From contig JAAOMT010000708.1 of NCBI GenBank assembly GCA_016748015.1, positions 261,440 to 325,439 of the forward strand: DNA of 64,000 bases, written 5' to 3'. Position 1 is the first letter of the stretch. Each line of letters opens with the position of its first letter. Source of the stretch: Geosiphon pyriformis (taxonomy: Eukaryota > Glomeromycota > Glomeromycetes > Archaeosporales > Geosiphonaceae). The notes below the pieces were generated by a model, which was given only the letters and a program-made list of their open reading frames with translations, searched no databases and was not told the origin of the DNA. This document shows positions 1 to 11,689 of the stretch, piece after piece. The translations under genes and the position numbers were made by a program.

Positions 1-201
1 ATAGATATTGCTGTGTTTGAAGGGCTTGACAACATAACATTGTGCTATCTTTTATGTAATTATGCAAGTATATGGAAGATCAAATTAACAGTCTTCATTA
101 TTGATTATCAGTTGGGGGTAAAAGACAAAAAGTGTCACAGATGTATTATCGAAATTAGGTTTCTTTTTACCAAGAATCTATTACTTGTACTTAAAATCCT
201 A
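1..201. other. Left flank of the pogo-like element, unassigned
   Basis: An open stretch of 66 codons exists here (13-213), but it runs into the transposon end at about 202 and has no recognisable domain. I see no gene that I can support. The flank ends in a TA dinucleotide at 200-201, which fits the usual TA target of pogo/Tc1 elements. Confidence 0.3.
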
Positions 202-230
202 CAGTTGAATTAAACCCTTCATTTTTATAA
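202..230 (+). repeat. Probable left terminal inverted repeat of the pogo-like element
   Basis: Begins CAGTTGAATT after a TA dinucleotide and shares a CAGT..AATT..TTATAA pattern with the reverse complement of the right end (CAGTAAATTCTCTTTATAA). The match is imperfect and gapped. Confidence 0.4.
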
Positions 231-381
231 TTTGGCTGCTTTTTATAATCTAAGACACCTCATATAATATAAAACACCTCACATGTCCAATTAGATTTAA
301 GACAAAATAATGTTTAAGACATAACAGATACATTAATGTGTTATAAAAGCAAAATGCAATAAAAAGTGTGTTCTTATTAAC

Positions 382-867
382 ATGCCAAAAAATGCAAACC
401 AAAAGTGAACAGCAATCTCCTTGGAGACTAAAAAGACTCTCTGTTAGTACAAATTAGAGCATCCTGACTACTCAATAAATAGACTTATTGAAATATTTAA
501 TTTAAAGGTTGACTGCTCTACTGTAACAAAGATACTCGCAAAATCAGACTAATGAATTGAAAAAAATGTATCTGGCAACTCTGGTCAATTGACAAAGAAC
601 AGGAAAGAGATGTTTCCAAAAATAAATGATGCACTGAGAGAATAGATGCTTGAAGCACTAGCTACCAACTGCATTTTTACTAGAAAAATTTTACAAACAA
701 AAGCCCTCAAGTTTGCTGAAAAGTTTCTGGAAAAAAATAACTTTAAAGCATTAGATAGTTGGTTAGAAAAGTTCAAAAAACATCATAATTTACACCACAT
801 TAAGATGCATGGTGAAGCAAACAGTGCCTCCTTAGAAATTTTACTAGAGGAATGAGAGAAACTGCAT
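382..867 (+). pseudogene. pogo/Tigger transposase, N-terminal DNA-binding half
   Basis: From the ATG at 382 one frame runs to the insertion point at 867 (162 codons). The first part resembles a psq-type helix-turn-helix (HPDYSINRLIEIF, then CSTVTKILAKS). The second resembles a CENP-B/Tc5-type helix-turn-helix: ALKFAEKFLEKNNFKA, SWLEKFKKHHN, then KMHGEANS. Stops interrupt it at 406, 445, 550, 553, 643 and 853. The frame continues exactly at 21223 once the gypsy element and one 4-bp target copy are removed (codons cat | aag). The family moves its own element by binding its ends. This copy cannot. Confidence 0.75.
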
Positions 868-1674
868 TGTTATTTATAAAATATAAGAAAAATATTAGTA
901 TATAGATTAGCCAATTAGAAGTAGCTGTAATAAATGTGGAATTTCAGAATTTTTCTCAAGAAGAATTGCAGGATTTCAGGAATTTCAGGATTCTCATACA
1001 AGGAATCACAGGATTCCTGGCCTGAAGAATCAAGGAATTGAGGAATCTCAATTATATATATATAGCAGTAGTGTTAAAAGTAAAAAAGACAGACTTTTTA
1101 GTTTAGATTTAATCTAAGCAATCTTCCACATTTGCAAATATCAATAAATAATTATTCAATATTTCAATATCCACTCTTCACTATCAACACTTTATGTTAA
1201 TAGTTATTGACACTTAACCACACTGGAACAATAATTCTTGATTATGGCTATTGATGGAATACTAACTTGCACATTGCCTTGGCTCATTTTTTTATTTCTT
1301 TTATTTTTTTTTTTTTTCTTTAATTTTATTGTTATATACTAATTGATTAGGGATTAAAGCACTGAATTATTAACATCACAAATAGCCTGGTAAAAGACCC
1401 AGAAATAAGAGTAGAATCATATATATTAATAGATAGCTTACCAAAAGGGCATGACTGCCAGAATAAACCGGCCACCACACTGAAGACAAAAATTGGAAAA
1501 CCAACTTACCAACCAACTATATTGTCATTGAACCTCTGTCCATTATACAAAAAACTCAACTCTAAAACCTTTAGATACAACTACATACCAGTATTACCAG
1601 CATCAGCAAGATATTGAGCACCAAGTTATGGATTTGTTATTTGATTTGAGACACCAAATAATCATCCTGTAACA
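868..1674 (+). repeat. 5' LTR of element A
   Basis: Starts TGTTATTTATAAAATA and ends CCTGTAACA. The U3 part (about 930-1050) is made of degenerate GGAATT/CAGGATT repeat units and is followed by a TATA run at 1052-1064. It aligns along its length with 20352-21218 but lacks about one U3 repeat unit. Confidence 0.9.
1052..1064 (+). promoter_or_regulatory. TATA-like element in the LTR of A
   Basis: An alternating TATATATATATA run followed by the block GCAGTAGTGTTA. The same TATA plus GCAGTAG block sits downstream of the U3 repeats in the LTRs of B and D, which makes it the likely core promoter. Confidence 0.5.
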
Positions 1675-1676
1675 TT

Positions 1677-1694
1677 TGGTGCTCCCTGTAAGGT
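1677..1694 (+). promoter_or_regulatory. Primer binding site-like sequence of element A
   Basis: TGGTGCTCCCTGTAAGG starts two bases after the LTR end. The same block follows the 5' LTRs of B (8781), C (57617) and, with changes, D (63555). TGG complements a tRNA CCA end. The tRNA is not identified. Confidence 0.55.
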
Positions 1695-1736
1695 ATAATC
1701 CTACAAAGAACAGCACCAACAACACCCACCCAAACA

Positions 1737-3480
1737 GTGGCAGAATCCAAAAAAACAGGAACAAACCATTTAGAATTTGCAAAATCCTTATTCCAACATT
1801 ACTGTCAACATTTAGGATTAACCAATAATCACTTATTAGCAAAATCAGCTTTCAATTTCTATGTCAACAAGAGAATCTCATATTTGCTAGGAGTACCAGT
1901 AGAAACTGACTCAGCCAGAAAAAACTTCTACAACAAATTAATCCAGAATACCAACCTACCAGCAAATTATAATTTTACAGCAATCCTTACTGAAATCAAT
2001 AGAGAAATTGAAATTCACACTCAACAAAGATATCCAATTACCTATGCAAACAAAGACAAAGAAAAACTACAAACACCAACAGTAACACCCCAAAGAATAC
2101 AACCACCCACTAGAAAGAAAACAAGAGTTGAATCATCAACTAATTCATTATATTATTATACACCCAAAAGTGCCATCAATATTACATTAACAGGTGCATC
2201 CACATCAAACGTAACATCAATCTTTGGATGATTTTTATTTTAAAGTAAACAAAGGAAAGAAGATATTCTAGAACCATATGGCATGTATTTTGAAAGATTT
2301 AAGTCATAATCACTAACACCATCAGGACTTCAATCTCCATTATCCCAACCAGATTTTGGAACCACAAGTCCCTAGAAAGTAATGGAATTAAAAAAAGAAC
2401 AGAAAGAAGAGGAAGAAAAATCTGAAGATCAAAAATTTATTTATCAGAACCTGATCCCAGAAAACCCAGACATCGAAACCCCAAACTTTCAGACTCAGCA
2501 AGATCCAAATTTAGAAAATCTGGAAATAAAAACTCCAAATATTCAACAGTCACCAAATCAGAACAATCAAAACCCCGATCTAATCAATTACCTGAACTTA
2601 TCTCCAGTTATCATTGTTAACCCATCACAACAACTACTGTCACAACCTCAAAACCAGTTACTATTTCAATAACAACTCCAAAACTTAGATCCAATGGCTT
2701 ATGCCCCAATAGCAAAACTTGAGAAATTTACCAGCGAAGAGGATGACACTCAAATATGGCTCAACAACATAAAAAAAACCATCACGGCTAATGGATAGAA
2801 TAATGCCAGAGTTATGCAAGCCATCTCATATTTTCTTTAGGATACTGCCAATTTATGGTACCAAAATCTGGTCAACAAACTCCAAGATTTCAATGCATTT
2901 AAAATTAAGTTCTTAAGATACTTCAGTAATAATAACAGCATTAACAGGCTAGTAAACACCTTCACTACCATTAAACAAGGAGAAACCAAAGCAGTCACTA
3001 CTTACTTAGGATGGTTCTACAGAAATTTATGTCAAATCCAAGCAATTCAAGCTGACTATTTTACAGCGCCACAAATCTTAAATCAATTTATTAGAGGTCT
3101 GCACAGTAACATCCTCCAGCACATACGTCCAATGCATTCCATTAATCTGCAAGCTGTCATTACAAACACCAGAGATTTTGAAGCCACTGAATTAGAAGCC
3201 AACTACACCCAAGCAGTAAAATCTAGTAATGAATGGATCATCTGACTTGGATTCCAAATTGAAACAGTTCAGCAAATTAATAAATCAGAAATTAAAGAGA
3301 TACTTAGCTGACAATCGTGCAATCTATCAACCTCCACAATGACACAATAATCAAGAAAATACAAATTATTTCCAAAATCAATTGCATCCATTATCATCAA
3401 CCAATCAACAGTGACAACAGAAAACACATGTTTGCCACTATTGTGATAAACAAAGACATCTACAAATTGACTGCCACCAT
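1737..3480 (+). pseudogene. gag of element A (N-terminal ORF, capsid, CCHC nucleocapsid)
   Basis: Gag packages the element RNA. The first open block (1737-2231) encodes a family-specific N-terminal region and begins at GTG, with no ATG near it. A charged, Gln/Asn/Pro-rich linker (2382-2672) follows. A retrotransposon-gag capsid region (about 2694-3225) has the usual landmarks: W at TQIW, a NLWYQNL block and LRYFSNN. A knuckle of the form C-x2-C-x4-H-x4-C lies at 3433-3474. A +1 shift between capsid and knuckle and several stops break it. Element B keeps the same domains in better order, which supports the assignment. Confidence 0.75.
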
Positions 3481-3864
3481 CGCTTAAATAACTAACAATC
3501 AGGAAATCAATATCAAAACTCTAATTGCTGGTTTCAAATTCCAAATAACCTACCAAACTCAGAGCCATATTATCAAAATTACCTACCTATAATACAGCAG
3601 CCACTGTATCAACCACCAGTATATCAAGTGCCAATTTATTAACCAACAATACCAGCAATTTATCAGCTGCAGTCACAATTCATTTATTAGCTGCAGTCTC
3701 AGGAAATTTATCAGCCCCAACAAATTCAAACACTGCCACAGAACTTATCTCAAAACAGAACCCAAAGGCCAAAATTAATCCAACAAAGCTAGAGATCATC
3801 AATGGTAGTTTACCAACTGATTCTTAGTTCTTCCACACAACCAGTAGAATCTTGACAACAAAAA

Positions 3865-4430
3865 TTGGGCACTGAGTACACCCAACACCCAAATTCTCAG
3901 AACTATTTAAGTCTCCTGGTTACCTCAGAAGACACCCAACCCAATAATCTGGAAACCAACCAACAATCAACACTTACCAGCAATATTCTCCCAGCTGTCA
4001 TCATGGAGAACAAATTACTGGATGCCATCTTCCTATTTAAACTCGAAGAACCATCAATTACACTGTTGTTTAGTGGAGCCACTCTGGAAGAAAAATCTAT
4101 TACTGCCATGTACACTGATGCCAAAGTTAATGGCCACTTCATCAAACTGATCCTAGACAATGGATCAGCTGGCAGCATCATCACAAAACAACTCATGGAT
4201 CAATTAGGTTGTTGAGTTGATCACACTGTCAGCACTAGGATCATAACCACTGATGGAGCAACTAGAATGTTCATTGGTGAGATTAATAACTTTTTCATTG
4301 AAGTCAATGGCATAATCATATCAATCAAGGTACTAGTCATTGAAGCCACCCAATACCAAGCACTGATTGGTAACAATTGGCTGTTCAAAGTTAATGTGAT
4401 GCTTGATTGGAACACACAAGAGCTTTAACT
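3865..4430 (+). pseudogene. Retropepsin-like aspartic protease of element A
   Basis: The aspartic protease that matures Gag-Pol. The active-site region reads KLILDNGSAGSIIT, where B and C read LILDSGSAG, so the catalytic triplet is DNG instead of DSG. A second conserved block (QALIGNNWL) lies about 70 residues later. A stop at about 4213 separates the two. The domain lies downstream of a proline/Gln-rich linker and upstream of the Cys-rich region, in the pol frame. Confidence 0.75.
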
Positions 4431-4799
4431 TAGCCAAAATGGTTGACATACACACGTACCTGCCACATGTAGACACTTTAAACCCACCATCATGCCACCA
4501 GCCCTATTTATTGAATTTGAGAAAGAAAAAAAAAAACCTACCTGAGAAGCCTACCAAGTTTCCTGGGCTAACACAGAACACAACAAGCTGCCGCCAATAC
4601 CTTTGTGGGACAACAACAGCAAAAGAAAGCAGAGAGAAAAACTTACTTGGAACGTTGACCAAAACTGGGAAACCAACCATAATTCAGAAGAACCGACAAC
4701 TTGGAAATAAGATAAGAGGGAGAAAGAAAAAGGAAAAGCAAAGGAAATAGAGCCACTACCAACTGCTATTTACACTCCTTACACATATACACCATCACA

Positions 4800-5460
4800 A
4801 TGAGCAAGCTATTGTCAACCAAAGCTAATATGCATCAATTGTGATAAGAAATTGTCGTTAATAGGCACATGCTGTAACAACAATGAGGAATACCAAATGG
4901 TGACCAAATTCTACTGCTGTGCATGTGTTATAGAATGCTTTGAATGACCAAAACGGCAAGAAAAATGGAACAATAAACCTTGTTTAGCTTGTGGAGAAAC
5001 CTTACTCAACAAAAGAATGTGGAATGACATTCCTGGTTGAGGAGCAATGTGTAACACATCATGTCAGTACATGATTCTCATTAGTGACTAGATTAAGAAA
5101 GAAACACCAATAAAAACTACCTGGAGAAGAGCTGTACAGTAATTAGACAATTGTCCACATAACGATGACAAGATATGGAGAATGGCAATAGTCAAGATAG
5201 AAGGAGCATTACCTAAAGAAATCAGAGAAATCAAAAACAACCCACCAGAATCCATAGAACTTAACTGGGACCCAGAACCAGTCATAAATCTTCTAGATTT
5301 AAAACAATTTCATGAACACTACCAGGAATTAGCATCCACTAGAGAAGAACAAGAACAATGCCTAAAACAGTTGAATATTTGATTATGTCAATATTGTTTA
5401 ATTCTCTGTGACTTTCAATATTGTAATAAGTATGACCTCATTTACAATTCACCCATCCGC
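4800..5460 (+). pseudogene. Cys-rich zinc-finger-like region of element A
   Basis: Between protease and dUTPase, the pol frame holds spaced Cys pairs: CINCDKK, CCNN, YCCAC, PCLACGE, CNTSCQY, and later LCQYC...YCNK. The same order occurs in B, C, C-prime and E, so this is a conserved part of the polyprotein and not a chance reading. Pairs with C-x2-C spacing suggest metal binding. I do not recognise a named family, and the function is unknown. Several stops are present. Confidence 0.55.
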
Positions 5461-6486
5461 ATGATCTACACAATCCCAGAGGAGGAGGAACCAATCAGCA
5501 GCTGTGCATCGGAATTGGAATCAATTTTCAATCCCGATTCAAACTCTGACAACAATAATGACAAAAATAATGGTTCCAGCTCTGCTCAAAATGACAATAA
5601 AAATAACAATGATTCAGATTCTGATTCAAACCCCAAAACATTTATCACACTTCCTGACCTCACCAAGGAGCAGAAACCAAAATGGTTCAGTAATAACAAT
5701 AAAAAAATCATGCCAGAATGTGTGCACAATACTGATACAGGGTTTGATCTGAGATATTCAGGAAAGAATGCCATAATATTAGAACTTCATTTGCACATCT
5801 GCATTGATCTCAAAATAGCACTGAAAATTCCAGCAACAATAATGATTTAACTAGCATCTAGGAGTAGCTTAGCAAAGAAAGAAATCAACATCAAAGAAGA
5901 AATAATTGATACAGGATATGTAGGAAATATCATTGCTATGCTACAAAATAACTCTGAAAAGACTTATATTATAGAGCAAAATGAAAAGATAGCACAGACA
6001 ATATTCCTGCTTCTGGTTAAAATAGCTCAATTAGTGTCAATGAGAAACAGGGAAGAATTAGGGATTACAGCCAGAAAGATATAGGAATTCAGATTCATGA
6101 GCAAAATAGATATACTAGTCAATACAGCAGAGAAAGAAATTGTTGACAAAGAAGAAATTATCTCAATATGTCAAACAATTTCTATTTCACCATATGACCA
6201 GTATATGTTAGTCATAAAAAGAGAAGTAAAAAATCAAGCTCAGTTGTTTAAAGCAGAAGCCACTATTTGTGAATTAGGAGAGATTGGACTCACTAATTTC
6301 TACATATTAGCCAAAAACATCAAAATTCCCATCTACAATACAACTGGAAAGGTCATCAAAATACCAAAAGAAACTATTATTGGAAATTTAACCACGGAAG
6401 TTGAGAATCAACAGCCAAACCACATTCCAGATTTTCTACAGCTTTGTGAATATGTGGACATCATATCACAAACTATCTATGGATAA
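5461..6486 (+). pseudogene. dUTPase-like domain and pre-RT region of element A
   Basis: dUTPases hydrolyse dUTP to dUMP and limit uracil in newly made DNA. After a Ser/Asp/Asn-rich linker (5461-5640), the trimeric dUTPase motifs appear in order: GFDLRYSGKNAI (motif 1), SRSSLAKK (2), EIIDTGYVGNI with catalytic-type D and Y (3) and QNEKIAQTIF (4). Motif 5 is damaged next to a stop at about 6082. The rest (6097-6486) has the IPIYNTTGKVIKIPKETIIG block common just before gypsy RT. Element B preserves all five motifs. Confidence 0.7.
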
Positions 6487-6516
6487 AGTAAATGTTATCT
6501 GCTCCAACCAGAACAA

Positions 6517-7861
6517 TTGGAACAGATGAACATGAGAAATTTAAACCCACTTCAACAGATGCAACTAAAGATGTTACTTAGCAATTTCAATGACATTTTT
6601 GCTAGTAAAAATGAACTTGGCCACACCAATATCATCCAGCATCAAATCAAAACTGAAGATGCAATGCCAATTAAACAAAGAGCATATCGAGTACTACCAG
6701 CTAGTCATGAAATTATTTGTCAAGAAATCAATCAGATGTTTGACAATGAGCTAATTCAGCCATCAATAAGTCCATGGTTGTCATCAGTAGTACTAGTCCA
6801 GAAGAAAAATAAAAAGATTTGCTTTTGTGTAGATTATAGAAAACTCAACAGTATCATTCATGGAGACAGCTATTTAACTCCACAAATTCAGGAATTATTT
6901 GATGCTTTTAGTGGAAATAAATGGTTCTCAATACTGGATCTGAATAGTGATTACTGGCAAGTAGCCATGAATTCAGCTAACAAAGAAAAGACTGCATTTA
7001 CAACTAGAAAAGAAAATTTTGAATTTGAAGTTATGCCATTTGAATTAATGAATACACCAGCCACATTCCAAAAGCTAATAAAAATTGTTTACACAGGACT
7101 ATTATGGAAATCAGTAGTAATATACTTAGACAACACCAATGTATTCTCAAGAACATTTGATGATTATATCCATCATCTACAGCAAGTGTTTGAAAGACTC
7201 AAAAGAGCAGGATTGAAGTTAAATGTGAACAAATGCTTCTTCAAAAAGACGAAATTAAAATTTTTGGGACATGTTGTGAGCAAAGATAGCATCAAAACAG
7301 ATCCAGACAAGATTAAAGTCGTCAAGAACTTTCCAGTACCAAATAATCTCACAGAACTAAGAGTGTTCTTGGGATTTGCAGGGTACTATTGCTGTTTTAT
7401 CAAGGACTTTTCTAAACTGGCTCAGCCATTACACCAACTCCAAAACAAAAATGTGAAATATGAATGGACAGAAAGCCAGCAAAAAGTTTTTAATACACTA
7501 AGAAAAAAGCCCATTCAAGCTCCAATGTTAATTTATTTAGATTACAGCAAACCATTTATTATTACAACTAACACATCAGATCAAGCTTTGGAAGCAGTAC
7601 TATCACAGAGAGGATCAGATAGAAGAGAACACCCAGTAGCATATACCAGCTGAAGTCTGAGTCCAACAGAAAAGAACTATGGAATACCAGTATTAGAACA
7701 CTTAGCAATATACTGAGCAGTCATGAAATGGAAGAAATACTTGAGCCAGAAATTTAACATCTACATAGATCACAAAGGATTGACTTCAATTCAGAAGCAA
7801 GAATTTAGAGACAATTGCCATGCTTGATGGAAAATAAAACTTTCATCATTCAATTATACAG
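6517..7861 (+). pseudogene. Reverse transcriptase and RNase H of element A, cut by element B
   Basis: Copies element RNA into DNA. A 378-codon open block (6517-7653) covers RT fingers and palm: KQRAYRVLPASHE, VVLVQKKNKKICFCVDYRKLN, FSILDLNSDYWQ (first catalytic Asp kept), FLGHVVSKD and FLGFAGYY. The active-site loop reads YLDN where YLDD is expected, so one catalytic Asp is lost. The RNase H start reads TTNTSD where a TDAS is expected. After a stop at 7651 the RNase H region continues to 7861, where element B sits. It resumes at 18163. Confidence 0.85.
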
Positions 7862-8778
7862 TGTTACTCATAGAATATAGGAAATATAGTATTATTAGTC
7901 AGTAGATATTAGCCAATCAGATGTAGATATAATAAATATGGAATTCCAAGATTTCTCTTAGAGGAATTACAGAATTTCAGAAATTTCAGGATTCTTCAAC
8001 AAGGAATCACAGAATTTCAGAATTCCAGGATTCCTCTCATCAGGAATCGCAGGATTCTAGAAATTCCAGGATTCTTGTCACAAGGAATTAAGGAATCTCA
8101 AATATGTATATATAGCAGTAGTGTTAGAAGCAGAAAAGACAGAATTAACACTAGGAATTCTTAGCTTAGTTACCACAATCCTCAAATAAATAATTATTCA
8201 CTATATCAAATTCATTCTTTACTATTAACACTTCATGTTGATAATAACTGATACTTAACCATACTGGAACAATAGCTCTTGATCATGGCTATTGATAAGA
8301 TACTAACTTGTAAATTACCTTGGCTTATTTCTTATTTTTTCTTTTATCTTTCTTTATTTCTTGGTTGTCTACTAACTTGATTAAAAGATTTACTCTTGGA
8401 GGACTTATGGAGGAATAAAACTTACTTAAAAATACTTACTCTTGGAGGACTTATGGAGAAATAAACTTGCTTAAACAATACTTATTCTTGAAGGACTTAC
8501 AGAGGAACTGACATCAGAAAACAGCACTGGTATACACTTATGGAAGATATCGTACTATGAGGATCATCAACCATCCAGCTGAGCCAGCAATTGACGAAAC
8601 TATGGTTTCAGGAAACTACTGATAAACTGTTACCATTGAATCTCTGTCCATTATACAAAGAACTCAATTGGAAAATCTTTAGATAAAATACCTTCAGATT
8701 ATCATCATCACCAATTGCTTTGCGCACCAAGTTACAGGTTTGTTATTTACTCAACACCCCAAAGATTCACCTGTAACA
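7862..8778 (+). repeat. 5' LTR of element B
   Basis: Starts TGTTACTCATAGAATA and ends CACCTGTAACA. It carries U3 GGAATT/CAGGATT units (about 7940-8095), a TATA run at 8101-8114 and an ACTCTTGGAGGACTTA block repeated three times in diverged form (about 8390-8510). Closely similar to 17234-18158. Confidence 0.92.
8101..8114 (+). promoter_or_regulatory. TATA-like element in the LTR of B
   Basis: The run AATATGTATATATAG is followed by CAGTAGTGTTAG, directly after the U3 repeat units and at the same relative place as in A and D. Confidence 0.5.
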
Positions 8779-8780
8779 TT

Positions 8781-8798
8781 TGGTGCTCCCTGTAAGGT
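8781..8798 (+). promoter_or_regulatory. Primer binding site-like sequence of element B
   Basis: TGGTGCTCCCTGTAAGG, two bases after the LTR and identical to the site in element A. Confidence 0.55.
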
Positions 8799-8840
8799 AT
8801 AATCCTACAGAGAACTAGCACCAACAAGAACAAACCAAAA

Positions 8841-9206
8841 GTGGCAGAATCAGAAAATATAGGAGCAAACCATTTAGGATTCACGAAATCTTTGTTTCAA
8901 CAATACAGCCAACAATTAGGATTAAACAGTAATCATTATCCAGCTAAATTAGCTTTCAACTTCTATGTCAACAACAAAATTACTGAATGCTTAGGAGGAA
9001 CAGTTAATATTAAAGCAGCAAGAGAAAACTTTTACACAGAATTATTCCAACATACCAACTTACCAAGGAACTATAGTTTTACACCAATAATCAGAGAAAT
9101 CAACCAAATTATTGAAAGGTACACTCAACAACAATTTCCTATCACCTATGCAAATAAAGACAAAGAAAGGTTACAAACACCAGCAGTAATGCCTAAAAAG
9201 ATATAA
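8841..9206 (+). pseudogene. N-terminal gag region of element B
   Basis: A 121-codon open block starting GTG-GCA-GAA. Its homologues are in A (1737) and D (63612), with a shorter relative in C (57676). It has an alpha-helical look, with AFNFYVNNKITECLGG and RENFYTELFQHTNLP blocks. I recognise no named domain. It is likely the N-terminal (matrix-like) part of Gag, by position only. None of the copies has an ATG at or just upstream of the conserved start. In B this block is out of frame with the capsid because of an indel; in C the equivalent block is in frame with the rest. Confidence 0.6.
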
Positions 9207-9483
9207 CTACCAACCTGGAAGAAACAAAAAATTGAATTTCCACTATATCCATCATATCATCGCATACCTGGAAGCACTATCAATATTTCATCTGCAGGTG
9301 CGTTCACACCAAACACAACATTAACATTTGAATGATTCTCATTCCAAAGTAAACAAAAAAAGCGGAGTTATTAGGACCATATGATGAATATTTCGAGGGA
9401 TTTAAATCCCAATCACCAATGCCATCAGAAATTTGATTACCACCACCTCCACCAGATTTTGGAATCTCTGATTCGTGGAAGGT

Positions 9484-10630
9484 AATGGAATCAGAAGAAA
9501 AAAAAGAAAAAGAAACTGAGGATCAAAAATTCACTTACCAGAACCCAATCACTGAAAACCCGGAATTTGAAACTCCAAATCTTCAGAACCAGCAAAATTT
9601 AAATTCAGTAAATTCAGAAGTTGAAACTCCAAATATTCAAACACTGTCAACTTAGAATAATTGAAACTCTGATCTAATTAATCAATCAAACTTACCTTCA
9701 GTAATCATTATCAATCAACCACCAATTGATCCAATAGCCAAACCCATACAGCAGCCACTTCAACTACCACCTCAACAAAATCAACAACTGCTTCAACAGT
9801 CACCACAACCATCCAACTTAGATCCAATGACCTACCCACCAATTGCAAAACTGGATAATTTTACCAGTGAAAAGAACGACACTCAAGTATGACTGAATGA
9901 TGTGGAAAAAGCCATTGCAGCCAACAGATGGAATGATGTTCGAACAATGCAAGCCATTCCCTATTTTCTCAAAGATACTGCCAATTCATGGTATTAGAGC
10001 TTGATCAATAAACCACAAGACTTCAATGCCTTCAAAGTGGAAGTTTTAAGATACTTCAGCAACAATAACAGTATCAACTGTCTAGTTAATACATTCACCA
10101 CCATGAAGCAAAGAGAAACTGAAACAGTCACCACTTACCTGGGACGCTTCCATAGAAATCTGTGCCAGATCCAGGCAATTGACGCCAACTATTTCACAGT
10201 GCCACAGATCCTCAACCAGTTTATCTGTGGCCTGTGCAACAGTATCTTGCAACATGTATGCTCGTTGTATCCAAGCATCCTTCAAGATACAGTCACACAT
10301 GCCAGAGATTTTGAATCAGCTGAGTCCGAGGCCAATCATGCCCAAGCTGTTAATCTAGTAATAAAAAGATCATCTGAATTAGACTCCAAATTGAAACAAT
10401 TCAGTAATTCAATTAATCAGAAATTAGAAGGATACTTAGCTGACAATTGCACAATTTATCAACCACCTTAATGACGCAGCAATTCAGGAAACTATAATCA
10501 TTCCCAAAATCAAGTGTGTCCCTCAACATCGGCCAATCAACAATGGCAATCAGAGACACGTGTTTGCCACAATTGTGGTAAACAAGGGCATATTGGAGCA
10601 AACTGCAACGCTTATAACCACCAGTAATCG
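9484..10630 (+). pseudogene. gag linker, capsid and CCHC nucleocapsid of element B
   Basis: An acidic, Gln/Pro-rich linker is followed by capsid sequence (from about 9827) with AKLDNFTSEKNDTQV, DTANSWY and a long open block 10001-10471 (LRYFSNNNSINC, TTYLGRFHRNLCQIQ, QILNQFICGL). A canonical zinc knuckle lies at 10565-10606: C-H-N-C-GKQG-H-IGAN-C. Several stops occur, including TAG at a Trp position next to DTANSWY. The capsid assembles particles and the knuckle binds RNA. The frame is shared with the downstream protease. Confidence 0.78.
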
Positions 10631-11039
10631 GGAAATCAATATAGAAACTCTGATTGCCAATTTCAAACTCCGAGATATTAACAAAATCAGGAACAATATC
10701 AAAACACTTACCTACCAATAACACAGCAGCCAATTTACCAAGCACCAGTATATCAGATGCCAGTTTATCAATCACAGCTACCAGCAATATATCAACCACA
10801 GCCATCTGTAATATATCAGCCACAACCACAAGTAATCTATCAACCCCAATCAATTCAGACATCGCCCCAAAATTCAGTTAATATGACATCAAGCTACTCC
10901 AGACCTAGAAGCACACAAAACTAGAGATCGGCGATAGTTGTCCACCAACCAATCTCTAGTTCTTCCAATTCATCATCAGAATCACATTCTTGGAATTCAG
11001 GTACTAGTGCCACCCAAAATCTGAATTCCCAGAACTATT

Positions 11040-11680
11040 TAAGTCTTCTGGTTACCCCAAAAGACACCACCACCAACAATTCAGAATCCAACCAACAACA
11101 AGCACTTATCAACAACATTCTACCAACAACTGTCACCAATGACAAATTGCTCGTAGTCATCTTTCCCTTTAACTTGGAAGAAATGATTAAAATTCCATTA
11201 TTTAGTAGAGCAGCTCTGAAAGAGAAGCCAATCACTGCCATGTATACAGATGCCAAAATTAATGGCCATGTTATCAAACTGATCTTAGATAGTGGATCAG
11301 CTGGCAGTATTATAATAAGGCAACTCATGGATTAATTAGGTTGCCGAGTTGACCAAGCTGCCAGTGCAAGGATCATTACAGCTGATGAAATGATCAAAAC
11401 TTCAATAGACAAAATAAACAATCTACCTATTGAAATTAATGACATCATAATACTCATCAAAATCCTTGTAATAGAAGCCACTCAAGCTCTTGTTGGAAAT
11501 AATTGGCTATCCAAAACAAACACTGTACTTGATTGGATGATGCAAGAGCTCCAACTGAACCAAAACAGTCAACATACTCAAGCACCAGCAGTATGCGGCT
11601 ACTTTAAACCAACCAACTTGCAACCACTGATTGAACTTGAGAAAGAAACAAAGAAACCAACATAAGAAGCATATTAGGTT
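11040..11680 (+). pseudogene. Retropepsin-like protease of element B
   Basis: The active-site block IKLILDSGSAGSIIIRQL keeps the DSG triplet, and a flap-side block (QALVGNNWLSK) follows. There is one stop between them (about 11335). The domain sits in the same frame as capsid and RT and is preceded by a long Gln/Pro/Tyr-rich spacer with YQPQ-type repeats (about 10690-10860). Confidence 0.78.
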
Positions 11681-11689
11681 TTGTGGGCC

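Noticed and set aside
10413-10862. 149-codon minus-strand frame and other antisense frames over the gypsy elements (for example 1603-1842, 3903-4196, 11507-12009)
   Set aside because: They are antisense shadows of gag and pol; the plus-strand frames carry the recognised domains.
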